Assembly: GCA_022749755.1 (NCBI GenBank)
Contig: CM040451.1
Location: 15,818,825 to 15,882,824 of the forward strand
From: Azadirachta indica
Lineage: Eukaryota > Streptophyta > Magnoliopsida > Sapindales > Meliaceae
Reading direction: 5' to 3'
DNA length: 64,000 nt
The position numbers were made by a program, and so were the translations under genes. The notes under the pieces were generated by a model, which was not told the origin of the DNA, searched no databases, and worked only from the letters and a program-made list of their open reading frames with translations. Below, piece after piece: positions 22,325 through 35,815 of this stretch (position 1 is its first letter; every line of letters starts with the position of its first letter).

Positions 22325-25300
22325 AAAAATAATAATCACACTTACTATTTCAGTCAATTTAATTTACATTATCGTATAAAACAAAATTATGTTACTGTCT
22401 AGTTCAATTTTTATCTTAATTTGATTTTTTTATTTTTTCAAAAAAATTATTATTTTATTCTAAATCAAGTTTTAGAAAGTTAAAACCTAGTCAATAAAGA
22501 ATACCTAACTTTAAAATGTATTGATTTAGGGGTGGAGCGAAAATTGATTGAAAATCTAATTATACAAAAGATAAGCCCTGCATATCTTATTAAATATGCA
22601 TAGTCTGTCAAAACAAATTAAAGAAAAAAACTTGCACGGGATCATGGATGGCAAAATCTCCTATAGGTTTGAAACTTTATGGGAATCCGCCCCGGATAGA
22701 GTAGGGCGAGGAATGAGAGGAGATTGATCTTCATATTATTAATGGGACAAAGAATGGTTTACTACTCCCTACCCTGTTCCTACCCCAATTCCCCTATTAA
22801 TATATATAATAATTATTATAATATATTTATTTTTAAATAAATATATATGGACACTATTTAATTAAAAATTTTATAATTCATAATTTTTAATATAATTATT
22901 ACATATAAATAACACCATAATTAATGATATTTTTAATTAGTATTTAATATAAATAAGTATAAAAATAGAAAAGTAAATGGGTATGGGAAATCTATTCCCT
23001 ATATGAGAATTCTCCATCCTCCCCTTATAAAATTTTATTGAGCAACAAAGTAGAGAATGGAAATCAAAATTAAAACAGTACAGGGAATAGGAAAGGCATC
23101 CCTAAACCCACCTCGCCCTATTCCTATCCCTACTTGAAATCCACCAAGTAGTTTATTTCTAGGAGGCTAAGGTCAAGATCTTTTATAATCCAAAGTGTTG
23201 TCGAAATTTCTGGTTTTTAATAAATAAGAATAAGGAATTGGACTGAACCCATATGTTGTTATTTGATTCGATTCGATTCGATTTTTCTAAGTTTCGAGTT
23301 TTTGGTCTAGTATCTTATATTTTCGTTTAGTTTTAGTCATCAATGAAGAGGCAAGTCCATGATTTATCTATACCTGTTTAGTTTTAGTTGTCGTGTATTA
23401 ACATGCAAATATGGCATTAACATGGTGAACGTACAATTTGGCTAAAGGCTAAAGTCAAAACTAGGAGAACAGTAATTAATGGAGGTTATAATTAATCTCA
23501 TATTCTCCAATCTCTATAATGATTATTATAAATTTAAAGTTTTTATTACTTTACAGATTATAAACATGGTGTTGCCCAGACTTAATTTGTCAAAGAATAA
23601 TTTTTTTTATTTCTAGATCAAGTTTTCAGTGTAAATTTAACTGACATCCACTTATAAACAAAATTATATCACTGTCTAAACCATAATTACATTGATTTTA
23701 AAATTTTATTTTTTTAAAAAATTAATTTTTAATGAAAAACCCAAATAATTATAAACATACTGCACTTATTTACTTATAAACATACTTCATTTATTTAATT
23801 ATACACATACTTATAGATAATTAATTCATTTTAATTGATTTCTTGTATTTTATACTAAATCAAATCATAATCTTCTTGAATTTAATATAAAAGTATTGAT
23901 TATTCCTATGAATTTTAGATTTAATTGAACAATAGATTTGAATTTAAGATTGACTGTAATTTTATAACCTATTTTCAGACTATTCTTTTATGGTTTTCTT
24001 TTTTAATTGACTTGTACATAGTGGGGATAATGTTAAGTGGTTGGAGGCAGAGATTGCCATCCTCGAACCCTCCTTATTTAGGCAAGTTTGTCACCAAACT
24101 CGCCTCTCTCCTATTTTGAAAGAAAATGGTTGGAGCCAACCCGCTCCAGTTTCTAACCTAAATAGCTTAGCCCAATTTAACCTCATTTGACAAAACTACA
24201 ATAAAATACAATATTTTAAGCTATAGTGTATTGGTTTGAGTTACAAGACCTTGCTACATTGGTTTGCCATAGGACCTTACTACACTCGTTTTGCAGGAAA
24301 ACTGAGTAGAGTCAGATTGAACATATAATCCTCGAACCCAACAATTTTCAAATGGATTGGATTTTAAATGCTATAGCCTCCCTCTAGTGCATAATACGGA
24401 TGGCGAAAATCCTTGATCCTATGAGTCCTTGTCTCGCCCTTCCCCATTTGAGGTAGGTTCAAGGTTAAAAATGTAACTTGTTTGAAAATTAAGGCAAGTT
24501 TGTGGACCAATTCATTTAAAATTTAGGATGGATTTAGGGATTATATTTTTCGCCCACCCCACCTTGTTTACCTAAAACTTCTGTAGTAAAGGGTGCTATA
24601 GCTACCTAAAAAACTTAATCTAATACTGTAATAAAGTGTTGTATCAACACTGTAAATGGCCTAAAAAACTTAACTCAATACTATAACAAGCACTGTCGTA
24701 AGCATTTGTAGTAAGGCCCTATAATTTGAGTTGGATATTGCAACTTATTGTAACAGGGTCAAATTGGGTCAGACTGGGCCGGTTAGAAATTGAGACAGGT
24801 TGGCCATAGCCTTGTTTTATTCAAAATAGGGGAGAGGTAGGTTTGGGGATGGTACAATCCACCTTGAACCCAACCCATTGCAATCCTTAGTACACAAGAA
24901 TTTAAATGCAAATGTTTGAGAAAAATATTGATCAACTATTTCCTATAATATGTTTGGGTGGAAAAAAACCTCAAAATCTAGAAAACCAAATCAGACCAAA
25001 TTAGAACCAATAAGTTTGATATGGTTTCGCATATTATTCTATTCGATTTCAATTCTTATTTCTAAAAGGTTGAATTTTGAGTCTGGTTTCAATTCTATCT
25101 CAAAAATCTAAAACTTGATCAAAACATTATCAAGGAATAAAATGACTTTTCTTTTTTAAGGTTAAACAATGCGGTTTTTAGGGAAAAAAAAAAAGAAAAA
25201 ATAGGCAAACCAACAAAAGGAACAAAATGAACTAGAAAAATCAAATAGGACTGAAAGTTCACAAATATTCGCTTTGGTTCACCTTGTAGGTCTAATTAAG

Positions 25301-26350
25301 GACCTTACGCTAGATTTTGACTATATCTGTTCTATAATCATATTAAGATAACTAATATTAGATTGGTCTTACATTTATTTGTAGCGAGGAGTTGTATAAG
25401 GTAAAAATCTCATGTACGATTTTGTAATAATGATTGGGAATAGTAATATTCTCACTAACTATGATTATCTAACAATTCATGCATAGTTGATATAGTTGGG
25501 GTGCAATCCAAACATAAGCTTTGAGGATCGAATTTATGGTGTCAACCTTTAGGGTTTATCTTTTTTTTTCGATTTCTTCCCTAGCATAATGCGAGAGATT
25601 ACCTTTTGATTTACTAGAAATAAAAGAAGAATTACTAGCACGATATCAAACTGAATATTCAATAATTATTAGTTGGGTGCTTCCTATGTAAATCTATTAT
25701 TTTCTTCATTCTTTGTAACAGTTCGTTACTCGGGTAGTTGGAATCTTTCCATTCTATATATATATATATATATATGTTCTTGAGTTATTTGAAATAAATA
25801 AAGTGGATGGAATCTTTGGAATGGCTATTGGTACCTTTATTACATTAGCTAAAATTTATTTGTTCTTGTTCATTCCTATTACAACAAGATAGACCTTATC
25901 TAGACGTCTTTTTTTTTAAAATAAAGTCCAAGCCTAGGCTTAAAGCAATAACATTAAAGAATAAAAAGAGAAGTACAAAGGCAAAGAACATTGAAGGCAG
26001 ACAAAGGTTGTAGACTATATATAACTTAATGTAAGTAAGTAAATAATGATTTTAGAAAAGAAAATTGAAGTTCAAAATGACGAATATATGAAAAACAAAT
26101 TGCAGAGCTATTACACCTATAGAAAATGCTCTGTTTTATTAATGGAGGGGTTGATTTTCTTACATCAACATATTTATACTAGTTGATGGATAATTCTAAA
26201 GCTAAAATTCAGCTAATATTAGTATTTTTTAACATAACAAAAAAATATTCCAATTTTTCAAAATGATAGCTTTATGCAGAGGTTTTAATTTGACTTCTCA
26301 TTTGAATATCCTGCAAATATTTGGTCGTAACTCTCTCTAAAGAACTTCAA
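22325..26350. other. Repeat-derived spacer without genes
   Basis: At about 22640-23160 a degenerate inverted-repeat element is suggested by GAGTAGGGCGAGGAATGAG on the left and ACCTCGCCCTATTCCTAT on the right. Sequences at about 24040-24130, 24390-24470 and 24830-24900 carry similar CTCGCC/GGGGAGAGG-type motifs and may be related. A TA microsatellite lies at about 25757-25775. No coding frame is supported. Confidence 0.45.
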
Positions 26351-28059
26351 ATTGAACATCATAAAATTCTCTATATTGATGCAGAAAAATATGCAACCTT
26401 GGTGAGGTGGAAGACTAGGTCATGTGGTATCTGAGCTACAAATGAATGCTCAGTCAACAGTCTGAGCTTAGCATTTTGCGCTTGACTTGACCTTGTCCTG
26501 ACCTCGAGGAGGTCCCTGAGGTGCTCTTTTGCGTCTTGCAAAGTAATGAGCCAAACTATCACGAATCTTTCTCGCCTTATATCCCTACTGACCTTTAAAC
26601 TAAGCTAAATAAATCCACCTATAGCAAAGAATACGGTTAAAGGGGGGATGCCAAAAGTTTTCCGACAAACCCATTTCAACGCTCAAGTCAGTACCTTGAA
26701 GCCCATTTAAAGTTCAACTTTTATAACTCAAAAAAGAGGAACACAAGGTGGATTCATGAGATAAGATGTGAGTCAAGCAAGTAGCACACAAAAGCATGAA
26801 AATGGAGTAAATGAGGCCTTTACAGAAGATAAAGTAGTCCCAAAACCCTCGAAAGACCATCATCAATGTATTTTTAAGGTTGTTTCAAAGAATTTACGAA
26901 TAGAACAAAGCTTTCTTCCTTTCTAGAGAGAGAATATGATATGACTTATATTTTCTTGAGAGAAAAAAATGTAAAATGATCTTAAGACCAAGAGATGATG
27001 TTTACCTAGAGATAACTGCCTATATATATCATACTTTTACAAGCTTATGATTGGTTGGAGTGTGTTACCCTAATTTTTCCACCTTTTCTTTTCCTACATT
27101 TTGAAATCCTAGCTTAGAGCCAAATTTAAAGACACATGGTAAGTTGAGATTAGTCTTTATGACCTTATCCAAGATTACATGCCATATGGCATGATTTAAT
27201 TTGAAGAGGAGATTGCGTTTTCTATTATGTATACATGGTGAAAACTTATTTGCTTTTATTTGTGATCCCTTAAATATTGACAGCGTCAGGTGGGGTTCAC
27301 CCTCAACTTTCTAGGAGCTAAAATGTCTCCCCTAATTAAGCAACTATCTAGTGTTGTTGTACTGGCAATGTTATATGGTTCCCCCCAAGTGATTTGGAAA
27401 TATAGGAAAGCTTTTTTTCCCTTTTTCGAAGACCAAATCCTTTAATGTTAGGGATTATTTCGAAGTCAGGACCACTCTTTTACCTTTTCTCATATGAACT
27501 ATTGGTTATAAACCATATGGCACCCCTCATTTGAACACCTTTTTAACTACTTGAGATAGTATCCCACCTCAGTAGGTATCCTTCATGAGGTAGGTTTTAA
27601 CATGAGCAAATCCTCCCATAGGTGCTAGTTGGAGTTTCACAGGCTTAAGTACCAGCACGTGTCTAACTTATTTTTATCCCACAATAAAGGTTCCCCAGTC
27701 TTTGATAGCTAAGGAGATGGTGAAGGTATTGAGTGCTTTTAAGAGTTCTTTGCCTAGATCACATCATATTCCCTCCTCTTTTGGTGGTCTTACCATTGCC
27801 ATCGTGAGATATATGCATATCCCAACACTTCTTTAAGGTGACTCGAGATAGCGAAGAGTACATGTTTACAACAAAAAATGCTCACAGTGAAAACTTTGTA
27901 AACCTGTCTCAAAACAACTTGTGCACACATCAAGATACAAGTTACACTTATCAATATTGAGACAACACAAAATATAAATCATGTTTTCCAAATGTATTGC
28001 ATATCAAATGTTTCTCTCTCTAAGTGTATTACATATCATACGATTTTTTGTTTTGAAAA
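26351..28059. other. Gene-free, probable decayed retrotransposon sequence
   Basis: More GC-balanced than the surroundings (about 26390-26570 and 27280-27860), with short broken frames on the minus strand, but I recognise no domain. The texture suggests LTR-retrotransposon debris; this is a weak call. Confidence 0.3.
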
Positions 28060-28559
28060 CTTAAAAAAAAATCTCCTCTTTTGTCAACTAAATGCACATT
28101 CATAAAATTTTCATATAATCTTAATTATGGTATTTAAAATAGTAAAAGTTTTTTCAAAATATTTTATCGTCAAAACAATGAGTATATTTAACATAGGAAG
28201 AATTTGCAAAATCTTGAATCCAAAACCATACAATGCAAATAAATCCATAATCAATTACATCTCAAAGCAAATTAATCAAACATCAAGTACATATCAAGGC
28301 ATAAATTAAAATGAGGGATATTTTGCCTAAATCTACTTATGACATGTATATTTCAAGCAAGAGATGCTATAAACTTAATTTACAAGTATAGTTTAAAAAT
28401 TTTGGGCTAAGAATTATGCATAAAGCAATTAAAAAGACTAGTTAAGAATTTTGATATCAATTTTGCTTATGCACAATCCTTTTCATTTTCTCCAAGATTA
28501 TGATGCTTCCATTTTGCATCTGGGGAGACTAACAATTTCTTGATTTTGGTATCTAAAAA

Positions 28560-30758
28560 AATGTTCAAGTTTTGCACTTTGGTACCCAAATCATTTTGGT
28601 TCCTTCAGTGTTAGTTTTAGTTCCTTTTGGACCCCAAATCTTTCTAAGTCCAACATATGTATTTTTCCTAATGGGGCATGTATAACTCATGTGACTAATG
28701 CCATTACAACAGTTGCATGCAATATTAGAATCATTCAAAGAAGTGGCCTTCACAAATAATTTTTTAAATATTTTTGTTTAAGGCAAGGCTTGTATCTAAT
28801 ATCTCCTTCGTCAAAAACACATCTTTGTGAGCCAAGTAACTTTTCAAAATTCTTTCAACCATTGGTAAATTTCAAAAAAATTTCATTTAATTCAATGGTC
28901 CTTTTCTTAAGCATCTCATTTTCTTTTGTTAAGTCATAAAGTTTAAAGCTCTCGAGATTTTATGAGGCAAAAATCTTTTATTTTAAAAAATCAATTTCTC
29001 TTTGAAAGTTTTTTCTTTCTACTTTAATACAATAAACTTTCTCTTGTAAACCATCATTTTTATTCCTCAAAATTCATTTTCCTTTTGTAAATTTTGTAAA
29101 TTCTTATTTTCTCTTTCCAAAGCAATTTTTATAATTTTCAAATTAGTACTCTCATTTTGAAAAATACTTTTCTCTTCTCTCAATGATTCAATCTCAATAC
29201 TATGTTTATCAATTTTCTTTTAAGGATGCAATTTTTGGAAATCAATACTATTACAATATTACACATTTAAGATAGTTAAAAAGTATTTTAAATAATTTTA
29301 TACCATGGTTTTTTATGTAATGTAAACAATCCCCTTTTAACATTTTTTAGAATGTCATTAATATTAAAAGACAGTTCTTATCCATATTTAAAAGTATAAG
29401 AAAACAATTTTTACCCGTATTTAAAAGTATAAAAAGACAATTTTTACCTGTTTTTGAAACAATTTTAAATGACAGAAGAATTTGGAATCCTTGCACTGTA
29501 CAGTTTTAAATGAGACAACAATATTTGAACCTCTACACTTTACCAATAATGCAAGGATTCCAACCAATAGGCCAAATTAAACTAGACTACTATATTTTGT
29601 AGTATTAATATATATAGTATATGCAAATATTATATTTATATTAAATGCAACCAACTCTGCATTTAAATAAATACTATATATTTGCAGTCTTTTTTCTTTT
29701 ATAATTTATTTAAAAAAACTTGGATACACAAATTAATATTTGTTAATATTATACTAAACTAATTTTTTATAAAAAAAATTAATAAAATAAATCCAATAAT
29801 TAAAAATAGTTTTCTATTGAAAACTAAATAGGTAATTTAATAAAACTTGTCTTCTTTTTTAGAGAAAAAGAACATAGTTTAAAAATTGTTTTCTATTTCT
29901 TAAAATCAAAATTAGGTTTAATAAATTGTCATCTAAATTTTAAAAAAAAAAAGATAGTTTAAAAATTCTTTTATATTTTTAAGAAATAATGACATTTTCA
30001 ACAAAAATGTCCTCTAAAAATTAAAAAAAGAAGATAGTTTTAAAATTGTTTTCTGTTTTCTAAAATCAAAGTCAGGTCTATCGAAATTGTCCTCTAAATA
30101 TACAATTTAGAAGATATTTTTATATAACAGTCCTATTTTATTTATAATCAAAAACAGTTTTTTCATAACTATTTTAAAAGATGAAAACCGTCTTCTATTT
30201 AATGTGCTCTTTTTAATTGTTTTGTAGCAATAAATTTTTCAAAATTTTCATACAATTATTCGTATGCATTTGACAATTCATCATATGAAAAAGAAGGTTT
30301 GGAATCACCTATCTCATCCTATCCGAATGCCATTAATCACATGTCGGTATCTTCATTTTTCCTCTCATCATCTTGCTTTTTGTTGTTTTCCATAAGACTT
30401 TCAGGATACTCATCATTTTGGTCAAGGTGTAAGTCTTTTAAGTTTCATTACCTTCATAAAAATTTTCTACGGCACACTAAATATCATAAGCAGAATTGAA
30501 CATAGAGAATTTCTTTTACATTATATCTACATAATGTATAAAACAAAATATTTAAACCTCTAGAATTTACAGATGCATTTTTTCATCTATGCCATTCCAT
30601 TCATTTATAAATTTGGCATTGAATTTATCCCAAATATCATATGCTATATATTGCCAGAATATCCTCATCCTAATTTTCCAATATGCACAATCATTTTCAT
30701 CAAAAAATGGAGGTTCGATGGTGGATTGTCTCTCAACATATCCTAAAGTTGCCATGGA
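28560..30758 (-). pseudogene. Ty1-copia gag, decayed and interrupted
   Basis: The N-terminus at 30755-30567 has PPFFDENDCAYWKIRMRIF, the copia gag start (DUF4219/UBN2 type). A middle part near 30300-30230 is acidic and Tyr-rich. At 29230-28800 the minus strand encodes a Lys/Glu-rich coiled coil in several frames. The C-terminus at 28753-28565 holds a CCHC zinc knuckle (C-x2-C-x4-H-x4-C around CNCCNGISHMSYTC) followed by MIWVPK, the usual junction to protease/integrase. Several stops and frameshifts plus a 982-bp insertion make it non-functional. No integrase or reverse transcriptase follows. Confidence 0.75.
29248..30229. mobile_element. CACTA-like non-autonomous element nested in copia gag
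   Basis: The right end complement TGCTACAAAACAA resembles a decayed CACTA terminus. ATA occurs directly outside both ends (29245-29247 and 30230-30232), fitting a 3-bp target duplication. Coding similarity to gag is lost at one edge and resumes at the other in frame. Inside, near 29790-30120, are about four ~80-bp tandem subterminal units (GATAGTTT.AAAATTGTTTTCT). No transposase. Confidence 0.55.
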
Positions 30759-30797
30759 TCACTCTAAGACAGTTAAGTCCTGTTCAAGGGCACCAAA

Positions 30798-30809
30798 CTC
30801 TGATGCTAA
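30798..30809 (-). other. Degenerate primer-binding site of the copia element
   Basis: CTCTGATGCTAA on the plus strand is the complement of a decayed TGGTATCAGAGC-type site (initiator Met-tRNA). It is directly next to the LTR edge. Confidence 0.5.
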
Positions 30810-30810
30810 T

Positions 30811-32111
30811 TGAAATTTCACTAAGGTAACCAAGAATATAATTAAACATGTGCAACCTAATTTCAATTCCAAGCAATTTAAATTTCTTAAGAACAAAATG
30901 ATACATTCAACACATTATCAACATAAATATACTACAATTTATAATTTAAATGTGTACGAATAAATGTGTGAAACAATAATAAGAATATAATTAAATGATT
31001 GAAAGGGTAAAGAAATCAAACACAAGATTTTTATGTGATTCAGTAAAATCCGGCTTATGTCTATACCTCCAAGCCAACCTGCTTAAGAATTTCACTATGA
31101 TGCCTTTGAATCCAAGGCAACCAAATACACTCCATATGAACTTTTGAATGCCACTCAAATCTTACACCAAAAGAACTTCACGGATGCCTCTCCAACCTTT
31201 ACGACCACATGATTTATAGGTGTCACTCCAATCTTACAACCAGTGCGTTTCACTTACACTTACACAAGAATTATAAGGAAAAATATAAACACTACTTTCA
31301 ATGAATCTTACAAATGAATAACTAGAGTGTGTAATCAATTGGATAACCTACAAATGTAAGCTCAAATTATTCAAGTATTCAAAATTTTTGTTGAAAATAA
31401 GTTTAATTTAGTATTTATAGTAAGGAATAAAATGTGATCGTTTATAACCGTTGGGACCAAACTTTAAAAAACGTATATATTAGTCCATTTTCTAAGTTTG
31501 CAAATCTTGCATTCTAGTCTAATCACTGTTAATGACTGTTTGAATTCAAATTTAAAAATATGACTGTTGATACTATTTTGCAATTCACTGTGCATTAGTT
31601 TTCTTAAGCCATTATACTATGCACCATGTTTGACTATCTTTGACTTTTCATAAGGTTTTAAAGCTTTGCAATTAAGTTAATGCTCAAATTTGAAAATCTT
31701 TCAAATAAGCCCTTTGCAAAATGGCTCCTATCATTTCAAAATAAGTTTTTCACAAAAACATAAATTTATTTTAAGAGAAAATTTTTTGATGAAAAATATG
31801 TTTTCTTAAATAATGATTTTATGCAATTTAAGGAAAATATATTTTTGAGCTTATTAGTGCAAATTAATAATCAATTCAAAAACATATTATAACAAATCAC
31901 CTAATATGTTTGTGTCTTCAATTCTTCAAGACTTCTCTTCATTTTGCTTTTAGAACTTTCAATTTTGCTCCTCATAAAATGTCTTGATTAATTTTGATAT
32001 TCTTTAATTTTGACAATTCTTTTCCAAATATTCATGCTAAAAATATTATAAATAATACTTCAAGAAGAATTTAGTTAGTCAATGATATCAATATTTGTTA
32101 TCATTAAAACA
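30811..32111 (-). repeat. 5' LTR of the copia relic (about 1.3 kb)
   Basis: Bounded by TG at 30811 and CA at 32111. On the minus strand it starts TGTTTTAATGATAACAAA, a common start for plant copia LTRs, and the inner edge meets the primer-binding site. It contains the usual leader-like stretch near 31020-31060 (TTTATGTGATTCAG). No second LTR is available for dating. Confidence 0.65.
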
Positions 32112-32212
32112 ATGATTTATTAGCTTTAAAGCTAATAATTATACATGTTCTTATTAGTTAAACTCATTATGTCTTTTAAGTATTTGATGAAATATTCGAA
32201 GACATTTTCCCC

Positions 32213-33515
32213 CTCTTGATTAAATGTTGGTACCATAGATGTACATTTATTTTTGTCCGTTTGAACTTGTATTTTGGAACCATGAATATGCAATTTAGCA
32301 CTGGGCGAGATTTCAGTATTATTAGGAGTGGGTAGAAAAATCAGGTCGAACTGGACTGGATTGAAATCGAATCAGAATTTATAGGTTTGGTCTAATATTT
32401 TATGCAATTCGGTCCGATTTTGTTTCTTAAAATAAAAAATCCGGAATTTTCAGTTCGATTTCAATTTTATTTCATAAAACTCGAACCGAATCGAAAATAT
32501 TATTTTTTAATACTTTTTCATCTAAACGACATCGTTTTATTGTATTTTCATAAAACAACATCATTTAATACAATGAAAAATTTTAAAAAATAATAAATTT
32601 ATTCAAAAACTGAACCGACTCAAAAATCAAACCGATCAATCCGGTTTTAATTCAATTCTAACATATAATTAGTCTGGTCTAATCTGAGTTTTTCTTCCCA
32701 TTAGATCCAATCCGATCTTAAAAATTTGAGATCCAAAATTTTTGGGTCCGGTCTAATTTTTCAAAAATTCCAATCGAATTGGACCGTGACTACCCCTAAG
32801 TATTGTATAGGTACAGCTATTTGTTCTCTAGACTTTATACTTTTAGTAGAGTGAAATTGCAATATTTGGCTCTTTCGGATAAGATATTAGTACCGTAGAG
32901 GTACAAATGTTTGTCATTATAAACTTTATAGTTTCAATTAGCACAGAACTGTAATGTTCATCCCTTTTGGGCAAGATATTGGTACCACAAAGATGCAAGT
33001 GTTTGTTATTCTGGACTTTATAGTTTTGATAGTGAGAAGCACAAAGATGTAAGTGTTTGTTATTTCGGACTTTGTAGTTTTGATAGTGAGAAGCTGCAAT
33101 GTTTGACTCTTTTGAGCAAAATATCAATACCATAAAGTATAAGTTTTTGCCTTTCTGGACTTTATAGTTTTGACAGCGCAGAGTTGCAATATCTCACCGT
33201 TCTAGGTAAAATATCGAGTAGGTATAAGTGTTTGTCCATTCTAGTGTTAGCAATGTAGAGCTACAATGTTTGACTCTTCTTAATAAGATGTTGATACCAA
33301 GGCTTGTTGTTCTAAAGCATGTAGTTTCAGTAGTGCAAAATTGCAATGTTTGGCATCTCTAGACAAAATGTTGGTATTACGGAGATACAATTGTTTGTCC
33401 TACCAAACTTTATAGGTTTGGTAGTGCAAATCTATAATGTTTGGTTCTTTTAAGCAAAATGTCAATACTACAAAATACAAGTGTTCGTCTTTTTAGACTT
33501 TATAGTTTTGACAAC
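32213..33515. repeat. Degenerate ~90-bp tandem repeat array (unit B)
   Basis: About nine diverged units of the pattern TGTTTGTC.TTCTGGACTTTATAGTTTTGATAGTG.AGAGCTGCAATGTTTGGCTCTTTTGAGCAAAATGTTGGTACCATAAAG (shown in consensus pieces), interrupted by the hAT MITE. The 96-residue minus-strand frame at 32843-33133 is an artefact of this repeat (repeated ASHYQNYKV..NNKHLHLC). Confidence 0.75.
32323..32798. mobile_element. hAT-type MITE with 8-bp target duplication
   Basis: 476 bp with terminal inverted repeats TAGGAGTGGGTAG and (complement of the right end) TAGGGGTAGTCAC, and inner CCGGTT/AACCGA motifs. Flanked by AGTATTAT (32315-32322) and AGTATTGT (32799-32806), a 7/8 matching 8-bp duplication as expected for hAT. 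It sits inside the ~90-bp array. Confidence 0.85.
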
Positions 33516-34465
33516 ATAATAATATTTAGATTCTTAATTATTATTATTTATTTTATAATAATCAATATAATATTTATATTTAAAAGTTATAATAATAGTT
33601 TGATTCTTAATTATTTGTTAAATTGCTATTAAAATTTTAGTAATATTATTTATACACAATTTTATAAACTAAACTATTTAATGAAAATAGTCCATATTTC
33701 AATATCTAATTAGTATTATCAAAGTCATCGTCAATTTTATAAATAGTAATAATAAAAATATTTATTGTAAAATTGTTTACGGGTAATTAAAAATTTTTAA
33801 TGTTATTTCTTACAGAAAATTTTACATTGTAAAAATTTTATAATTAATATTATAAAAATTATTTAAAATTAATGTTGTAAAAAATTGGCAATTAAAAAGA
33901 TTTTTATATTATTAATTATACATAATATTTTAGTTAGACTACTTTATTAAAATGATCAATTTTAAGTATTTTCCCTTTGTAAAAAATGAGAGGAGTTAAA
34001 ACTCAATATCTAGTCATAAAATAAAATAAAAGATAAATCTAAAAAGAGATATGTGCACCAAAGTGTGTCTATATATATATATATATATATATGTACATAG
34101 TTAATCCCAATTAATTAAGAATTTAATATAACTAGTTCTCAAACGTGACATCATGCATTTAGAATGAAACCATCACAAAAAATAATAAGAGAAATTAACA
34201 TTCTAGCATATATATGCAAAAACAGAAATTTACGAATTAAATTTAAGGTTAGTTTGATAGTGTTAAAAAATAAGTGCTAAAATAATTAGTGCTTATATTC
34301 TTTAACACTTTTTCTTTTGGCAGTTTTTAAAAAAGCATTTAAACGTTTAGTTAATAATTTTTAAAAGTACTTATCGGTGTTAAATTAGGTTTTTGGAGAT
34401 GTAATTAAAAAAATATTTTTGTATTGGCAAATTAGTAAAATAGACGTATATTAAAATAAATAAAA
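33516..34465. other. AT-rich spacer and distal PKS flank (unit B)
   Basis: 33516-34020 aligns well with 15415-15900 in unit A. A TA microsatellite is at about 34070-34092. 34105-34245 is the distal PKS flank shared with 10225 and 15980. From about 34245 the sequence departs from unit A. No gene. Confidence 0.6.
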
Positions 34466-35815
34466 TACTTTTAAATAATATTAGATAAAAAATTATGTTT
34501 CAAGCACATAAATTAATATAATAAAAAATTAAGATATTTAAAATAATAATATTTTAGGATAAAATTATAAAAAATTAAAATATAATTATTAAAATTATTA
34601 TTATTAATTAATGATATAATTTATTATATTATTTTAAAATTAAAAAATTATATTAATTATTATATATTAATAATAAGAATAAAATAACCTACTTATATGT
34701 GTTTTGAATATTTTAAAAAATGTTAATCATTTTATAAAGAAATATTATTTATTTTTTGTTCAAATTTGAAATGATTTTTATTTAAAATGAATTTTAAAAT
34801 ATTATTATTTTAAAATAAATTTAAAATGATATGATAAGCTGTCAGATTTTTGTAAACAAAATCCTGTCCAGGAGATTTCATGTCTCCCCACCCAGAGTAT
34901 CTGCTTTAACTCGTGGACTGCAATTCTTCTACCTGGAAAGCTAGTATTATTTTATTTCACTATCAACAAAAATCAAGTCGATAATGAGACAACCAGTCAA
35001 AGCAACCCATGTGCTCTCTTTCCTGAAAAGCAAAAGTTTACTTACCTTCTGAAACTCGGACATTCTTTCACGTGTGTGTGTGTGTATATATATATGAAGA
35101 TGTGTTCTATGTGAAAGCTACAAAAATAATTAAAAACTTTGGATGCCAATAGGCGAATTAAATCTGGAATACTAGGGCAGCCAGCTATAATGGATGTATT
35201 AATCAAAATTAAATTCTTCACAAGAAACAATAATAAACACCTTTTGCATAGCTTGTGATTTCAATTATTTTTCAAACCTAATTGACCAAAAATTTTTAAA
35301 AAAATTAACTTTAAATTTACAATAAATAATTACTCAAAAGGACAATTATAATAACACCAATAAATAGAATATTCAATCAGATTATAATAATATTTAAGGT
35401 GAGTAAAATAAATATTGTTAAATTGTGGTCAATGACTATTGATGGTTAGTAACAGTAATTAATTCATTTAATTTAAGTGTAACTTATTTAATAGTATGAT
35501 GCTATGTGATATATCTATAGATTGATTACTACTTCATAACATGTAGTTTTTGTTACCAAGTATTGTTTAATGATTTTTATACATTTTTTTCATCTACATG
35601 GATAGCACAAAACTAACATATTAAGACTTTTTAAAATATTTTTTTATAACTAGTAGGACTTATTAATTATTAAATCAAACCTTATGGTTTAAAATGTCCT
35701 TTTCCTATGAGAGTAGTATAAATAGTTTTCTAATTTTTCTTTTGAGTGCTGAGGATTTCAACTATCTTTCAAAGAAAAAGAGGTAAACTCAGTTAACTCA
35801 ACAGCTTTTTACTTT
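34466..35815 (+). repeat. Tandem duplication of the PKS promoter region, copy 1
   Basis: Direct repeat of 35842-37690, with the same AT-rich start (AATATTAGATAAAAAATTATG), the AAGCTGTCAGATTTT and GGAGATTTCATGTCTCCCCA marker, the TTTGGATGCCAATAGG marker, and a PKS promoter at its end. The second copy is longer because of an insertion at about 36430-36900. Confidence 0.85.

Larger units (their letters stand above)
28060..32111 (-). mobile_element. Ty1-copia retrotransposon relic with internal deletion
   Basis: Reads on the minus strand: 5' LTR (30811-32111), primer-binding site (about 30798-30809), decayed gag (30755 down to 28560), then, with pol missing, a sequence resembling the purine tract that precedes copia 3' LTRs (TTGACAAAAGAGGAGA on the minus strand, about 28074-28089). 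No 3' LTR was seen. A second transposon (29248-30229) is nested in gag. Confidence 0.65.

Noticed and set aside
32843..33133. 96-residue minus-strand frame with repeated NNKHLHLC
   Set aside because: Produced by the ~90-bp tandem array; the protein repeat mirrors DNA repeat units and is not shared in frame by other units.
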